Part shown: positions 45,628-55,016 of the stretch, one piece after another
Layout: the number at the start of each line of letters is the position of its first letter
Numbering within the stretch: position 1 is the stretch's first letter
Source: Cereibacter azotoformans
Lineage (GTDB): Bacteria; Pseudomonadota; Alphaproteobacteria; Rhodobacterales; Rhodobacteraceae
Direction of reading: 5' to 3'
DNA length: 64,000 bases
Assembly: GCA_017599285.1 (NCBI GenBank)
Contig: JAGFXX010000001.1
Span: 992,001-1,056,000 of the forward strand
Made by a program: the position numbers and the translations under genes
The notes under the pieces: model-generated
The model's database searches: none
What the model saw: only the letters and a program-made list of their open reading frames with translations
What the model was told of the DNA's origin: nothing

Positions 45628-46337
45628 GCGACCTGCCGAACCTCGATGCCGGGTCGGTGCGGTTTCCCGATCCGACGGCGCTGGCCGGGCCGCGCTCCAC
45701 CCATCCGCCGCGCATCCTGCTGCTCTACGGATCTCTGCGCGAACGGAGTTACAGCCGCTTCCTGACGCTCGAGGCGGAGCGCCTGCTGCGCCTCTTTGGC
45801 TGCGAGACGCGGATCTTTCACGCGGATGGCCTGCCTCTCCCCGATGATGCCGAGGCGAGCCATCCCAAGGTCGCCGAACTGCGCGAGGCCTGCCTCTGGT
45901 CGGAGGGGCAGGTCTGGTGCTCGCCCGAGCGGCATGGCGCGATGACCGGGGTGATGAAGGCGCAGATCGACTGGATTCCGCTGAGCATGGGCGCGATCCG
46001 GCCGACGCAGGGGCGGACGCTGGCGCTGATGCAGGTCTCGGGCGGCTCGCAGAGCTTCAACGCGCTGAATCAGATGCGGGTGCTGGGGCGCTGGATGCGG
46101 ATGGTGACGATCCCGAACCAGTCCTCGGTCCCGAAGGCCTTCGCCGAGTTCGACGAGGCGGGGCGGATGCGGGCCTCGCCGCTCTACGACCGGGTGGTGG
46201 ACGTGATGGAGGAGCTGGTGAAGTTCACGCTTCTCACCCGCGATGTCTCGGCCCACCTCACCGACCGCTACTCCGAGCGGAAGGAGGCGGCGAAGGCGCT
46301 GGAGGCGCGGGTGAACCTCTCGGCGGCCGTGCGGTGA
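45624..46337 (+). CDS. arsH: NADPH-dependent flavoprotein ArsH
   Basis: 237 residues, flavodoxin fold. [15 protein letters not shown] is the FMN phosphate loop, [20 protein letters not shown] the second, and [20 protein letters not shown] the third. ArsH oxidises trivalent methyl- and aryl-arsenicals to less toxic pentavalent forms. It overlaps acr3 (ATGA). Confidence 0.95.
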   Translation: MSDLPNLDAGSVRFPDPTALAGPRSTHPPRILLLYGSLRERSYSRFLTLEAERLLRLFGCETRIFHADGLPLPDDAEASHPKVAELREACLWSEGQVWCSPERHGAMTGVMKAQIDWIPLSMGAIRPTQGRTLALMQVSGGSQSFNALNQMRVLGRWMRMVTIPNQSSVPKAFAEFDEAGRMRASPLYDRVVDVMEELVKFTLLTRDVSAHLTDRYSERKEAAKALEARVNLSAAVR

Positions 46338-47497
46338 GTTCGCAGGCGAGGCTCGCGGCGGCGCTGGGGGTGGTTCAGATCCTCGCCTGGGGCAGCAGCT
46401 ACTACCTGATGGCGGTGCTGGCCACGCCGATCGCTGCGGACACGGGCTGGCCGCTGCCCTGGGTGGTGGGATCGCTCTCGGTCGGGCTGCTGGTCGCGGG
46501 GCTCGCCTCGCCGCTGGTCGGCCGCACCATTGCGCGCCATGGCGGGCGGCCGGTTCTGGTGGCGGGTTGTCTGGCGATCTCGGCCGGCCTGATGATGCTG
46601 GCGCTGGCGCCGAACCTCGCGGTGTTCGTCGCCGGCTGGATGCTCATGGGAGCGGGCATGGCCGCGGGGCTCTACGATCCCGCCTTCGCCACGCTGGGCC
46701 AGATCTACGGGCGCGAGGCGCGGCGGGCGATCACGCTGCTGACGCTCTGGGGCGGGTTTGCGAGCACGGTCTGCTGGCCGCTCTCGGCGCTGATGCTGGA
46801 GAGCGTCGGCTGGCGCGGGACGACCGCCGCCTATGCGGGGCTGCATCTGGCGATCTCGGTACCGCTGCTGCTGCGAGCGACCCCGAAGGCGCCGAGGCTT
46901 GAGGCGCGCGACCATGTTCCGCCGGCCGAGCTGGCGGGCGACGAGCGCGCGGCCTTCCGCATCATGGCGGCGATCCAGACGCTCGCGGGCCTCGCGGTCA
47001 CCATCATCGCGGTGCATCTGATCGGGCTGCTGGGCGCGCGGGGGCTGCCGCTGGCGGCGGCGGTGGCACTTGGCGCGCTGATCGGCCCGGCGCAGGTCGG
47101 CGGGCGGCTGGTCGAGATGGCGGGCGGCACCCGCCATCACCCGGTCTGGACGCTGCTCGCTGCGGTGAGTGCCACCGCGGCCGGGCTGGTCCTGCTGGCG
47201 GCGTCGGAGTGGCCGGCGCTGGCGCTGATCCTCTATGGCGCGGGCAACGGCGTCTATTCGATCGCCCGCGGCGCGCTGCCGATGGCGCTGTTCGGCCCCG
47301 AGCGCTATCCGAGCGTGATGGGTCGTCTGGCCCGGCCGTCGCTCGTGGCGCAGGCCGCGGCACCGCTGGTGGGCGCGGGGCTGATCGCCCTTGTCGGCGC
47401 GGAAGGCACGCTCGCCGTGCTGGCGGGGATCGCCGCCACCAATCTTGCGCTGGCCGCGGTCCTGTTCCGCCGGACGGCGACCCTGCGGGTGACGTGA
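46334..47497 (+). CDS. MFS transporter in ars operon
   Basis: 387-residue major facilitator with about 12 helices. The GTG at 46334 overlaps the arsH stop (GTGA), which sets the start and indicates coupling. [20 protein letters not shown] and [20 protein letters not shown] are typical of an MFS group often found after arsH. It could export arsenicals (ArsK-like), but the substrate is unproven. The operon ends here. Confidence 0.85.
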   Translation: MSSQARLAAALGVVQILAWGSSYYLMAVLATPIAADTGWPLPWVVGSLSVGLLVAGLASPLVGRTIARHGGRPVLVAGCLAISAGLMMLALAPNLAVFVAGWMLMGAGMAAGLYDPAFATLGQIYGREARRAITLLTLWGGFASTVCWPLSALMLESVGWRGTTAAYAGLHLAISVPLLLRATPKAPRLEARDHVPPAELAGDERAAFRIMAAIQTLAGLAVTIIAVHLIGLLGARGLPLAAAVALGALIGPAQVGGRLVEMAGGTRHHPVWTLLAAVSATAAGLVLLAASEWPALALILYGAGNGVYSIARGALPMALFGPERYPSVMGRLARPSLVAQAAAPLVGAGLIALVGAEGTLAVLAGIAATNLALAAVLFRRTATLRVT

Positions 47498-47922
47498 CGG
47501 CATGCCTTCGGCGGCACGCGGCCCGGACGGAACCGGGCCGAGGCGGATCAGCCGGGTTCGACCTCCTGCGACTTGAACGTCAGGTGGCGGACGGAAGCCG
47601 GCGGGTCCGATATCTTGCGGATGCTGGCCCAGGTCTGCTTGTGGTTCGGCAGCACACCGCGGACTGGCAGGACGACCTTGGACCGCTGGCAGCGCCGTAA
47701 CCTCGGCGCGCCGCTCTGTCTACGTCCGGGCCAACGGCGTCCCCCCCGGGATGCGCTTCATGCGACGGGCTCGCCACGGACCATGCGGCCTGTCGATGGT
47801 CGTCTCGCGCTGCAGCGGCCACCTCCCATGTTCCTCCATGCACATCGGTTGTTGATGGCTGTGCATTGTGATCCCGGCATCGGCGGGCGACTGTCCTGCA
47901 TCATCCAGAAAGGAAAATCCGA
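47498..47922. other. 425-bp gap without supported gene
   Basis: Between the ars operon and yceI. Short frames cross it, but none shows a recognisable domain. An AGAAAGGAAAA ribosome site for yceI lies at its right end. Confidence 0.5.
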
Positions 47923-48495
47923 ATGAAGCACATCGCCCTTGCAACCGCCCTCGCCTTCTCCGCCTCGGCCGCCGTCGCCGCCCCCGAGGCCTATGTCCTC
48001 GATCCGAGCCACAGCCAGATCGTCTTCAGCTACAACCACCTCGGCTTCTCGACCGGAAGCGGCATGTTCTCGGGCTTCGAGGGCGAGATCGCGTTCGACC
48101 AGGACGATCCGGCCGCCTCGTCGGTCACGGTCTCCTTCCCGGTTCGGTCGATGCTGACCGGCTGGGAAGCGCGGTTCGAACATTTCATGTCGGCCGACTT
48201 CTTCGATGCGAGCGAGGACGAGATGGTGACCTTCACCTCCACCGACATCGAGGTGACCGGCGAGAAGACGGCGAAGATCACCGGCGACCTGACGCTGAAC
48301 GGCGTGACGAAGCCCGTGGTGCTCGACGCGACGCTGAACCAGGCCGGAATGCACCCGATGGAGAACAAGCCCTGGGCCGGGTTCGACGCCACCACCACGG
48401 TCCTGCGGTCGGACTTCGAGCTTGGCAAGTTCGCGCCCTTCGTGTCCGACGAGGTGCAGATCCAGATCTCGATCGAGGCGATGAAGGCCGAGTGA
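47923..48495 (+). CDS. YceI-family periplasmic protein
   Basis: 190 residues with signal peptide (HIALATALAFSASAAVAAP). The lipocalin-like YceI fold shows YVLDPSHSQIVFSYNHLGFS, HFMSADFFDASEDEMVTF and GDLTLNGVTKPVVLDATL. The family binds isoprenoid-like ligands. A second YceI domain is encoded in the convergent gene, fused to cytochrome b561. Confidence 0.92.
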   Translation: MKHIALATALAFSASAAVAAPEAYVLDPSHSQIVFSYNHLGFSTGSGMFSGFEGEIAFDQDDPAASSVTVSFPVRSMLTGWEARFEHFMSADFFDASEDEMVTFTSTDIEVTGEKTAKITGDLTLNGVTKPVVLDATLNQAGMHPMENKPWAGFDATTTVLRSDFELGKFAPFVSDEVQIQISIEAMKAE

Positions 48496-48551
48496 GGCGC
48501 ATCGGTTCGCGTCGGGCGGCACGTTTGCCCTTGGCGCGATGGAATCAAAGG

Positions 48552-48576
48552 AAGGGCCGCCATTGGCGGCCCTTTT
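48552..48576. terminator. bidirectional terminator between yceI and cytochrome b561-yceI
   Basis: AAGGGCCGCC and GGCGGCCCTT arms with ATT loop, followed by TT on plus and preceded by AAAGGA on minus. It stands between convergent genes. Confidence 0.8.
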
Positions 48577-48608
48577 CGCATCGCATCCCGTCGCCCGCGC
48601 GGCCCGGA

Positions 48609-49802
48609 TCACTCCACCGCGGCTGCGCGCCGCGCCGTCAGCGCCACATCAACGCGCACGTCATGGCCGACGGTCGCTTCGTCCGCGTAGCTCTGTCCGA
48701 TCGCAAAGTCGCGACGGTCCAACGTGACCGAGCCCTTCATCCGCGCCGTCTCGCCGTCGATCTCGAGGTCAAAGGGCAGATCGACCGGCACCTCGACCCC
48801 CCGCAGATCGAGCACGCCCCGCGCGACATGGCCAGCGCCCTCCGGCAGGATGTCGGCGGCGAAGACGGCCTCGGGATGGCCAGCCACGTTGAAGAACTCC
48901 TCCTCCTGCGCCTGGCTGGTCACCGAGCCGATGGTCACGCTCGGCATTGCGATCGTCACCCGGACATCGCCGTTCCGTCCTGCAACCGGCTCCTGCTCGA
49001 AGCGGATGGCGGCGGTCCACTCGCCAAAGGAGCCGGTGACCTCGCTGCCCATCTGGCGCACCGTGAAGGTCAGAGCCCCCTCCTCGACCACCCAATCCGA
49101 TGCGACTTCGGCCAGCCTCGGCGGCGAAGCGGGCCTGTCGGAGGGCATCAGGGCCAGCGCGGCGCCCGCAGCGACCGCATAGACGGCAAGCGCGGCAAGG
49201 GCCGGGCCCCGGTGGCGGGCAGCCTGCCCCCGCCCTCCCTCGACGCCCCGGACCATCCGCGCGAGCGTCGCGTCTCGGTCCACCAGCGCATGTTTGACGA
49301 CGCCCGCCAGATGGAGCCCGATGGCCCCGATCAGGCCCCATGCGAAGGTCACATGCAGCGTGGCGGCCACCTCGGCCACCGCGGGCGACTTGGGCACCAG
49401 CGGCAGCGATTGCCCCAACGGCCAGAGGATCGGCGCGAAGCCGTCGGTCGCGGCATGCTCCACCCACCCCGCGAGGGGCACCAGCACCAGCGAGAGATAG
49501 AGGAACCCGTGCACCCAACCCGCCAGTGCCGTCTCGAGCCGCCGCTCGGGATGAAGCGGCGCGGGCCGCGGCTGGATCGCCACCCAGACGAGACGGGCCA
49601 GCGCCAGCAGGAAGATCGTGACCCCGAGGGTCTTGTGCAGCGAGAAGAGCAGCGCCTTTCGCGCCACCGCCTCGGCTGTGTCATGGGGAAGCCCTTCGGC
49701 CAGAATGCCGAGGGGCGCAACGCTCAGGATCATGAGCGCCATCAGCCAGTGGAAGGTGCGCTCAACCGTTCCGTAGCTGCGGGGTGTGTTGCCGAGGGCC
49801 AT
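48609..49802 (-). CDS. cytochrome b561 - YceI fusion protein
   Basis: 397 residues. About 1-185 form a four-helix di-heme cytochrome b561, with histidines in RTFHWLMA, FSLHKTLG, GWVHGFLY/GWVEHA and LHVTFAW/GLHLAGVVKHA. A membrane anchor follows near 215. The rest is a periplasmic YceI domain (VASDWVVEEGALTFTV, FFNVAGHPEAVFAADI). ATG 49802 has an AAAGGAG ribosome site. It may pass quinol electrons to, or receive them from, the lipid carried by YceI (inference). Confidence 0.9.
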   Translation of the reverse strand: MALGNTPRSYGTVERTFHWLMALMILSVAPLGILAEGLPHDTAEAVARKALLFSLHKTLGVTIFLLALARLVWVAIQPRPAPLHPERRLETALAGWVHGFLYLSLVLVPLAGWVEHAATDGFAPILWPLGQSLPLVPKSPAVAEVAATLHVTFAWGLIGAIGLHLAGVVKHALVDRDATLARMVRGVEGGRGQAARHRGPALAALAVYAVAAGAALALMPSDRPASPPRLAEVASDWVVEEGALTFTVRQMGSEVTGSFGEWTAAIRFEQEPVAGRNGDVRVTIAMPSVTIGSVTSQAQEEEFFNVAGHPEAVFAADILPEGAGHVARGVLDLRGVEVPVDLPFDLEIDGETARMKGSVTLDRRDFAIGQSYADEATVGHDVRVDVALTARRAAAVE

Positions 49803-49914
49803 TGGGGATCTCCTTTCGCGCCGAGAGCTAGAGGAAATCCCGCAGGGCGGAAACGAGAAGACACGCACAGGCGCTGTGCAGAAGGTGCGGACCCCGGCAC
49901 CCGTGCGCGCGGGC

Positions 49915-50136
49915 TCAGCCGCCTTGCACCAGGCGGAACTGGTCCTCGGGCCGGAGCCTGTATTCGCCCATCATCATGTAGACCGGGCGGCCCCGGCGAA
50001 GGTGGCGCAGCAAAGCGGCCTCGTCGGGAAATTCGTCATCGTTCGTGGCGAGGAGCGCCGCGAGTCGCGTCTCGTCGAGCGGCACCTCGCTGGCCGGACA
50101 GCCACGGATGGAACGGACGATGATGGCAGGGCGCAT
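49915..50136 (-). CDS. small hypothetical protein
   Basis: 73 residues, MRPAIIVRSIRGCPASEVPL to a C-terminus rich in charged residues, with a GGAGACTGTC ribosome site before ATG 50136. No family recognised. A DETRLAALLATNDDEFPDEA stretch suggests a compact helical protein. It is likely a separate transcription unit. Confidence 0.55.
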   Translation of the reverse strand: MRPAIIVRSIRGCPASEVPLDETRLAALLATNDDEFPDEAALLRHLRRGRPVYMMMGEYRLRPEDQFRLVQGG

Positions 50137-50319
50137 GACAGTCTCCGTGGTGCGCGAACGACGAGCGGCGGCCGCGGGCGCCCACCGGGTCAGAGCCGCA
50201 GCGTCTGCTGATGGCCTAGCGCGCGCGGCGGGGCTGCGTCCACGTCTCAAACGGCCGCAACCCCCTCCGAAGGAGAGCGCGCCATGCGCCTGAGCCCGTC
50301 GCGGGGCCGATCCCGCGGG

Positions 50320-51306
50320 TCAGGGCACGGCCGAAAGCCCGTGGGCCACCAGATCCCATCCCTCCTCGCCCGTGACGGCAAGGATCAGGCTGCCGGCCGC
50401 ATCATAGGCCTCGACCGTCAGGCCGCCCGCAGGGCCCCGGTCGGTCAGATACACCGAGGCGAGGTGGTCGGTGCGCAGATGCAGGTTGTAGCCGGGATCC
50501 ATGACGTTGATCCAGTAGCCGGCCGGCAGGATACGCTCCACCCGGCCGCGGAAGATCTGCAGGCACCCGGGGTTGCCTCCGCGGATCTCCAGCGGCACTC
50601 CGCCCGCGGCCGCCCGCTCAAGCAGTTCGGTCATCGCGACAGGCCGAAGCGGCCGGGCCCTCGGCGCCCCCAGTTCCTTGAGGACATCGGGCGGCGAGAT
50701 CCCCGCGGCTGCCAACCGGGGGCCAAGGGCCTCCGGCGAGGGCGATTCATCCCACAGCTGCGTCAGGCCGGCGTCGGCCGGGCTGCCCGACGGGGCGGCC
50801 GGGCCCGCGGGAACGAGCGGAAGATCGTCGCTCTGCTTCGCCAGCCGCAGTTCCTCGATCAGGCGCCCGAAGGCCGCCACGTCGCTGGTCCCGGTCAGGT
50901 GGATCTTGTGCACCGCCTCGCCGGCCGCGTCGAAGACCTGGATCGAGCGTTTGGCCCCTTTCGCCGTTTCCTCGGTCACGGCAAAGGCATGAACCCAATG
51001 CCGCGGATCGATCTGCAGCTCGATCCCGTCGCCCGTCAGGGTCCATCCCTCGCCGGGGGGCGCAAGCGGGCCATAGCGGCCCTCGCGCTCCTGCACGGCC
51101 GAGGCGTTGCGGGTCAGGGCCAGGCTCTCGCCCAGCTGGCGCACAGGCGGCAGTAGCCTCTCGGGCCCGGCCTCCACCGCCACGACCCCCTTCCCTGTGA
51201 AGGCCGCGACCAGTGCCGCCTCGGCAAGACCGTGGCTGTCGGCAAAGTCGCGGGCACGGGCGCGGTGATTGGCGGCGCGGGCCTTGCGGATCTCGGCAGG
51301 GGTCAT
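50320..51306 (-). CDS. hmuS: hemin-utilisation / heme-degrading protein, HemS/HmuS family
   Basis: 328-residue cytoplasmic heme-binding protein with two tandem HemS domains. First half: VVAVEAGPERLLPPVRQLGE and RYGPLAPPGEGWTLTGDGIE. Second half repeats the pattern with GNPGCLQIFRGRVERILPAG and WINVMDPGYNLHLRTDHLAS. Start at MTPAEIRKARAANH. No heme receptor or ABC genes are adjacent, so it is isolated from a hmu operon. Confidence 0.87.
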   Translation of the reverse strand: MTPAEIRKARAANHRARARDFADSHGLAEAALVAAFTGKGVVAVEAGPERLLPPVRQLGESLALTRNASAVQEREGRYGPLAPPGEGWTLTGDGIELQIDPRHWVHAFAVTEETAKGAKRSIQVFDAAGEAVHKIHLTGTSDVAAFGRLIEELRLAKQSDDLPLVPAGPAAPSGSPADAGLTQLWDESPSPEALGPRLAAAGISPPDVLKELGAPRARPLRPVAMTELLERAAAGGVPLEIRGGNPGCLQIFRGRVERILPAGYWINVMDPGYNLHLRTDHLASVYLTDRGPAGGLTVEAYDAAGSLILAVTGEEGWDLVAHGLSAVP

Positions 51307-51429
51307 CGGCTCATCTCCTCTCGGTGGCCAGTCCGGCGGGCGGCCCTGCATGGGTGCCACGACCTGCCGCCCGTCCGAAAGGCGCAATTTGCCGCCACGG
51401 CCGCCCCGCAGGCAGCCATCGCTCGCCCC

Positions 51430-53274
51430 TCAGATGACGAGGAAGTCCGCCGCCGTGACGGAGAGGCCCGGCGCAAGCACGGCGAACCGGATCGGCGCCG
51501 CGCCGCCCGTGCCGTCCGCGTCGTACCAGAGCGAGCCGGTGTCGGTTTCGTAGATGATCCGGTCGGTCGCATCCTTCGCCCGGCCGGCCGCGTTCGCGCT
51601 GAAGGCAGAGCCTGCGAGGCGCCCCGGTGCAAGGGCCCGGAAGATCGCGTCGTCCAGCCGGATCGTGTCATCGACCACGTTGAAATCCGTGATCCGGTCC
51701 ACATTGCCGCCGCCGAGGGCGGTGGAGAAGACAAAGCTGTCGGCCCCTCCCCGCCCGGTGAGCACATTGGCCGCGCCATTGCCAACGATCACATTGGCCA
51801 GATCGTTCCCCGTGCCGTTGATCGCGCGGTTCCCCGTCAGCGTCAGGTTCTCGACATGCGCGCCAAGCTGGAAGCTCGCGCTCGAGATCACGCGGTCGAT
51901 GCCGTTGCCCGCAAGCTCGATCACGCGGTCGCCTCCGTCCACGCGGTAGATGTCATTGCCCGCCCCGCCGCGCAGCGTGTCCGAGCCGCCCCCGCCGCTC
52001 AGGTCGTTGTGGGCCGAATTCCCGATGATGACGTCATTGCCCTTGCCGCCCCGCGCCACCTCGATCACCGTTCCCTGCGCGATGGAGAGGTTGCCCACGG
52101 CGCCATAGACGTTCGAGACGCTGCCCGGCCGGAGGTCGATCACCTGCGCCGCCGTCGCGGACCGCAGGTCGAGGATGTCGCGGCCGCCCTGATCATAGAT
52201 GGTCCAGGCGACCTCGCGCCCCGGCAGGCTCGCGATCCGGTCATACATGCCGCCGGCGTTCGAGTTGTCGCCGTAGGTGGTGTTTCCCGCGCGGAGGCCG
52301 CTGGGCGTGCCGTAGATCATCTGGACCGCCACGATGTCCGCGATCATCGGCGTGACGACGAAGGCCCGGTCGGCCTTGATGGTGGTGTTCTCGGTCTGGC
52401 TGAAATAGGACATGACCGTGGCCTGCCAGCTGTCGTTGAGGAACAGGTTGTCGGTGCCGTAGTTGGCCCAGCCGTTGTAGTTCCCCGGATGGCCCAGACC
52501 CAGCGCGTGGCCAAGTTCGTGAATGTAGGTCTGCAGCGAATAGCTGTTGACGTCGGTCCCGTAGTCCGAGAGCCATTTCGTGCCGATGTTGACATGGGAT
52601 TTCAGGATCTTGCTGCCCATGTACGTCGTGGACGTGCTTGCCCCGGGTTCGACATCATCCATCGTGATATGGACCGTCGCCAGCCGCGCCGGGTTGGTGT
52701 TGAAGCGGATGCCGGTCACGTCCGACCAGCTCTGCAGCGCAAGGGTCGCGAGACGCTTGCCGTCGGCGGTGAGGCCCGAGAAGTCCACGTTGAGCGTGTC
52801 GCCCGGCTTCACGTCGTAAGCGCGAGCCGGCGCGCCTTTCCACTGCCAGTAACCGCTCACGAGCTGCGTCGCGATCTGCTGCACGGAGCCGAAGGATGGC
52901 GCGAACGACGTGCCGGACGTTGCCGACGGACCGAGCGTGAAGGCGAAGGCCTCGTCCCGCTGGACCGAGATTGCCGCAGGCTCACTGTCTGGGGATGCGG
53001 AAGCCTCATCCGCAGGCCCGCTGAACAGGCCCCGGTCAAAAACCCTCGCCTCGTGCGAGCGGCCTTCCGGGCCGTCCTCCTCGGGTCCGGGCGCGGCCAC
53101 CGCCTTGAGGTCAGGACCGCCCCGGTCCCCTGCCCGATCGGGTTTTCCGGCTGGCCAGAGAAGCTCCGGCCCCTCATCGGCTGAGGGCACCAGATACCGC
53201 GAGACGGTCGCGGCCACGGCCTTCGGCCAATCGGCAGGTCCGACCGCCCACGGGAACAGGGATGACAGGTTCAT
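51430..53274 (-). CDS. serralysin-type RTX metalloprotease
   Basis: 614 residues. An N-terminal region of about 130 residues has no standard signal peptide. The zinc-binding motif is HELGHALGLGH (His252, Glu253, His256, His262). The Met-turn is VMSYFSQ (about 286). RTX repeats follow from about residue 420 (GGKGNDVII, GGGGSDTLRGGAGNDIYR, GRGGADSFVFS) and then a serralysin C-terminal domain ending DFLVI. Secretion by a type I system recognising the C-terminus is expected; no such genes are near. Confidence 0.93.
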   Translation of the reverse strand: MNLSSLFPWAVGPADWPKAVAATVSRYLVPSADEGPELLWPAGKPDRAGDRGGPDLKAVAAPGPEEDGPEGRSHEARVFDRGLFSGPADEASASPDSEPAAISVQRDEAFAFTLGPSATSGTSFAPSFGSVQQIATQLVSGYWQWKGAPARAYDVKPGDTLNVDFSGLTADGKRLATLALQSWSDVTGIRFNTNPARLATVHITMDDVEPGASTSTTYMGSKILKSHVNIGTKWLSDYGTDVNSYSLQTYIHELGHALGLGHPGNYNGWANYGTDNLFLNDSWQATVMSYFSQTENTTIKADRAFVVTPMIADIVAVQMIYGTPSGLRAGNTTYGDNSNAGGMYDRIASLPGREVAWTIYDQGGRDILDLRSATAAQVIDLRPGSVSNVYGAVGNLSIAQGTVIEVARGGKGNDVIIGNSAHNDLSGGGGSDTLRGGAGNDIYRVDGGDRVIELAGNGIDRVISSASFQLGAHVENLTLTGNRAINGTGNDLANVIVGNGAANVLTGRGGADSFVFSTALGGGNVDRITDFNVVDDTIRLDDAIFRALAPGRLAGSAFSANAAGRAKDATDRIIYETDTGSLWYDADGTGGAAPIRFAVLAPGLSVTAADFLVI

Positions 53275-53293
53275 GGGGCGGTTCCTTCTTCGG

Positions 53294-53701
53294 TCATTCG
53301 TTTGGCCGGTTAGCCGGAGGAAGCGGAGGGTCCACAAGCTCCACAAGGCTTCTCAGGAAGCCCGGCAGGGCGGATGCGGGGATGGCATCACTGTCTTCGA
53401 CCGTCAGGTCGAGAACCGGACTTTCACCGCCGGCGTCGCCCGAGGACCAGTGCAACTGCGCCGAGAGCGCCGTCGGCCGCGACGCGACCAGCCGGAGGTG
53501 CAGGGCGACCGGCGCCGCCTCGTCCCCCAGCGGGTCGAGCCCGTGGCGATCCCGAACCACCTCCTCCAGCGTCCGGCAGAGCTGTTCGACCATGTCTTCC
53601 GCGCCGGCCGGCCCCTCGCAGGAGAGGCTGGCCTGCCCGCCCGCCGTCGCCGCTGTCGCAACCCACAGCGTCAGTATGCCGGTTCTCAGATCGGGAGGCA
53701 C
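53294..53701 (-). CDS. small exported protein preceding the metalloprotease
   Basis: 135 residues. The N-terminus LRTGILTLWVATAATAGGQ looks like a signal peptide. Two cysteines (SLSCEG, EQLCRTL) could form a disulphide, and the middle is beta-rich. It is encoded 19 bp upstream of the protease on the same strand, so it may be a protease partner such as an inhibitor. No family recognised; role is inference. Confidence 0.6.
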   Translation of the reverse strand: MPPDLRTGILTLWVATAATAGGQASLSCEGPAGAEDMVEQLCRTLEEVVRDRHGLDPLGDEAAPVALHLRLVASRPTALSAQLHWSSGDAGGESPVLDLTVEDSDAIPASALPGFLRSLVELVDPPLPPANRPNE

Positions 53702-53851
53702 GGGCCCATCCTATGTCAAACGGCGTATGGTTACCCGAAGGCACGGCATTGCGGCAAGCGTCACATCCGGCGGATTGAACATGTTGGGCCTGGTGCGCTT
53801 CTGCGGGCGCCCTTACGGCGCCGCTTCGGGCCTGGCCGTTCCTAAACACCG

Positions 53852-53887
53852 TGCCCGAGGCCCGGCGCCGCGCCTGTGCCTCGGGCA
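53852..53887 (-). terminator. hairpin after motB-like gene
   Basis: 10-bp arms TGCCCGAGGC / GCCTCGGGCA with a 16-nt inner loop, 18 bases after the motor gene stop. A T-containing tail (GTGTTTAGG) follows on the minus strand. Confidence 0.55.
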
Positions 53888-53905
53888 AGTCACTTTCATC
53901 CCACG

Positions 53906-55009
53906 CTAGTCGTCATAGGTGATCTCGATCTCGATCCGGCGATTCTGGGTGCGGCCGGCCTCTGTCGCATTGTCCGCGACCGGATCGAACTCGCCCCGGC
54001 TCACGGCCGTGATGCGGCCGGGATCGACCCCGCCCGTGGCCACCAGCTCGCGCACCACGCTCGCCGCCCGGCCCGCCGCGAGCGCGATGTTGTCCCGGAA
54101 GGCGCCGCCCGCGACCGGCACGTTGTCGGTGTGCCCGGTGACGGTGATCGTCCGCTCGGGATGCTGCGTCGCCTCGGCGATCCTCGACATGACCGCCCGC
54201 GCGTCCTCGGACAGCACGTCGGAGCCCGAGGTGAAGGAGCCGCCCGCGCCGAGGCTGACGAAGACCTTGCCATCCATCTGCTCGACCTTCACCAGCCCCT
54301 CGGCCACCTCGCGGTCAAGCGCATTGCGCAGCCGCAGCGTGTCCAGCTCGGCCCGCACCGACTTGCGCAGCGCCGCCCCGTCCTCTCCGCCCATCGGCGG
54401 ACCGGCCGGCGCGCCTGTGCCCTCTCCCGGACCGGCAGGGCCCGCCTGAGGCTCCGGCCGCGGCTGGGCCGTGGTCTGCGGCTCGGGCAAGGGGCCGGTT
54501 CCGACACCCGCGGCCTCGGCCAGCGCCTGCGCGAGCGCCTGCGCCGCCTGCTTGCCCGGCAGTTCGATCACGACCGAACCATCTTCCGACCGGACCTGCA
54601 GCTCGCCCTGCTCGAGCGCCTCGCGCAGCGCCTCGGCCACCCGCTCGGGCGCATCGCCCCCCGGCTCTTCGCTGCCGCCCATGTCCGACCGTTCGTCGGG
54701 ATGCAGCCCGTCAGGGTCCGCCGGCGGCATACCCAGCTCGATCACCGTGTTGCCCGAGGTCGCGTCGCGGATCGAGTGGAAGCCGAAGGTCTCGCGCATC
54801 GCCCCCGCCATCTTGCTGAAGGAGGGCTCGTCGAACTTGGCAAATCCCAGGATCAGCACGAAGAAGGCCATGAGGTTCGTCGCGATGTCGGCGAAGGTCG
54901 CAAGCCAGGCCGGCGCCCCCGGAGGCGGGCATTTCGGGCATTCGTCGCCGTCCTCGTCATCGTCGGGAACCGGAGGCTGAAATCGGACGACCTTGGGTTT
55001 GGCTGCCAT
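53906..55009 (-). CDS. motB: PomB/MotB-like motor stator with OmpA domain
   Basis: 367 residues. A short acidic N-terminus (DDDEDGDECPKCPPPG) precedes one membrane helix carrying the ion-binding Asp (WLATFADIATNLMAFFVLIL, D about 41). A long linker rich in Ala, Gly and Pro follows. The C-terminal OmpA/peptidoglycan domain shows ITVTGHTDNVPV, LAAGRAASVVREL and NRRIEI. It pairs with the PomA-like gene 8 bp upstream. Confidence 0.9.
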   Translation of the reverse strand: MAAKPKVVRFQPPVPDDDEDGDECPKCPPPGAPAWLATFADIATNLMAFFVLILGFAKFDEPSFSKMAGAMRETFGFHSIRDATSGNTVIELGMPPADPDGLHPDERSDMGGSEEPGGDAPERVAEALREALEQGELQVRSEDGSVVIELPGKQAAQALAQALAEAAGVGTGPLPEPQTTAQPRPEPQAGPAGPGEGTGAPAGPPMGGEDGAALRKSVRAELDTLRLRNALDREVAEGLVKVEQMDGKVFVSLGAGGSFTSGSDVLSEDARAVMSRIAEATQHPERTITVTGHTDNVPVAGGAFRDNIALAAGRAASVVRELVATGGVDPGRITAVSRGEFDPVADNATEAGRTQNRRIEIEITYDD

Positions 55010-55016
55010 GACGTCC

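Noticed and set aside
47573..47926. 117-codon frame before yceI
   Set aside because: No domain, no ribosome site and unlike coding use; kept as an unassigned gap.
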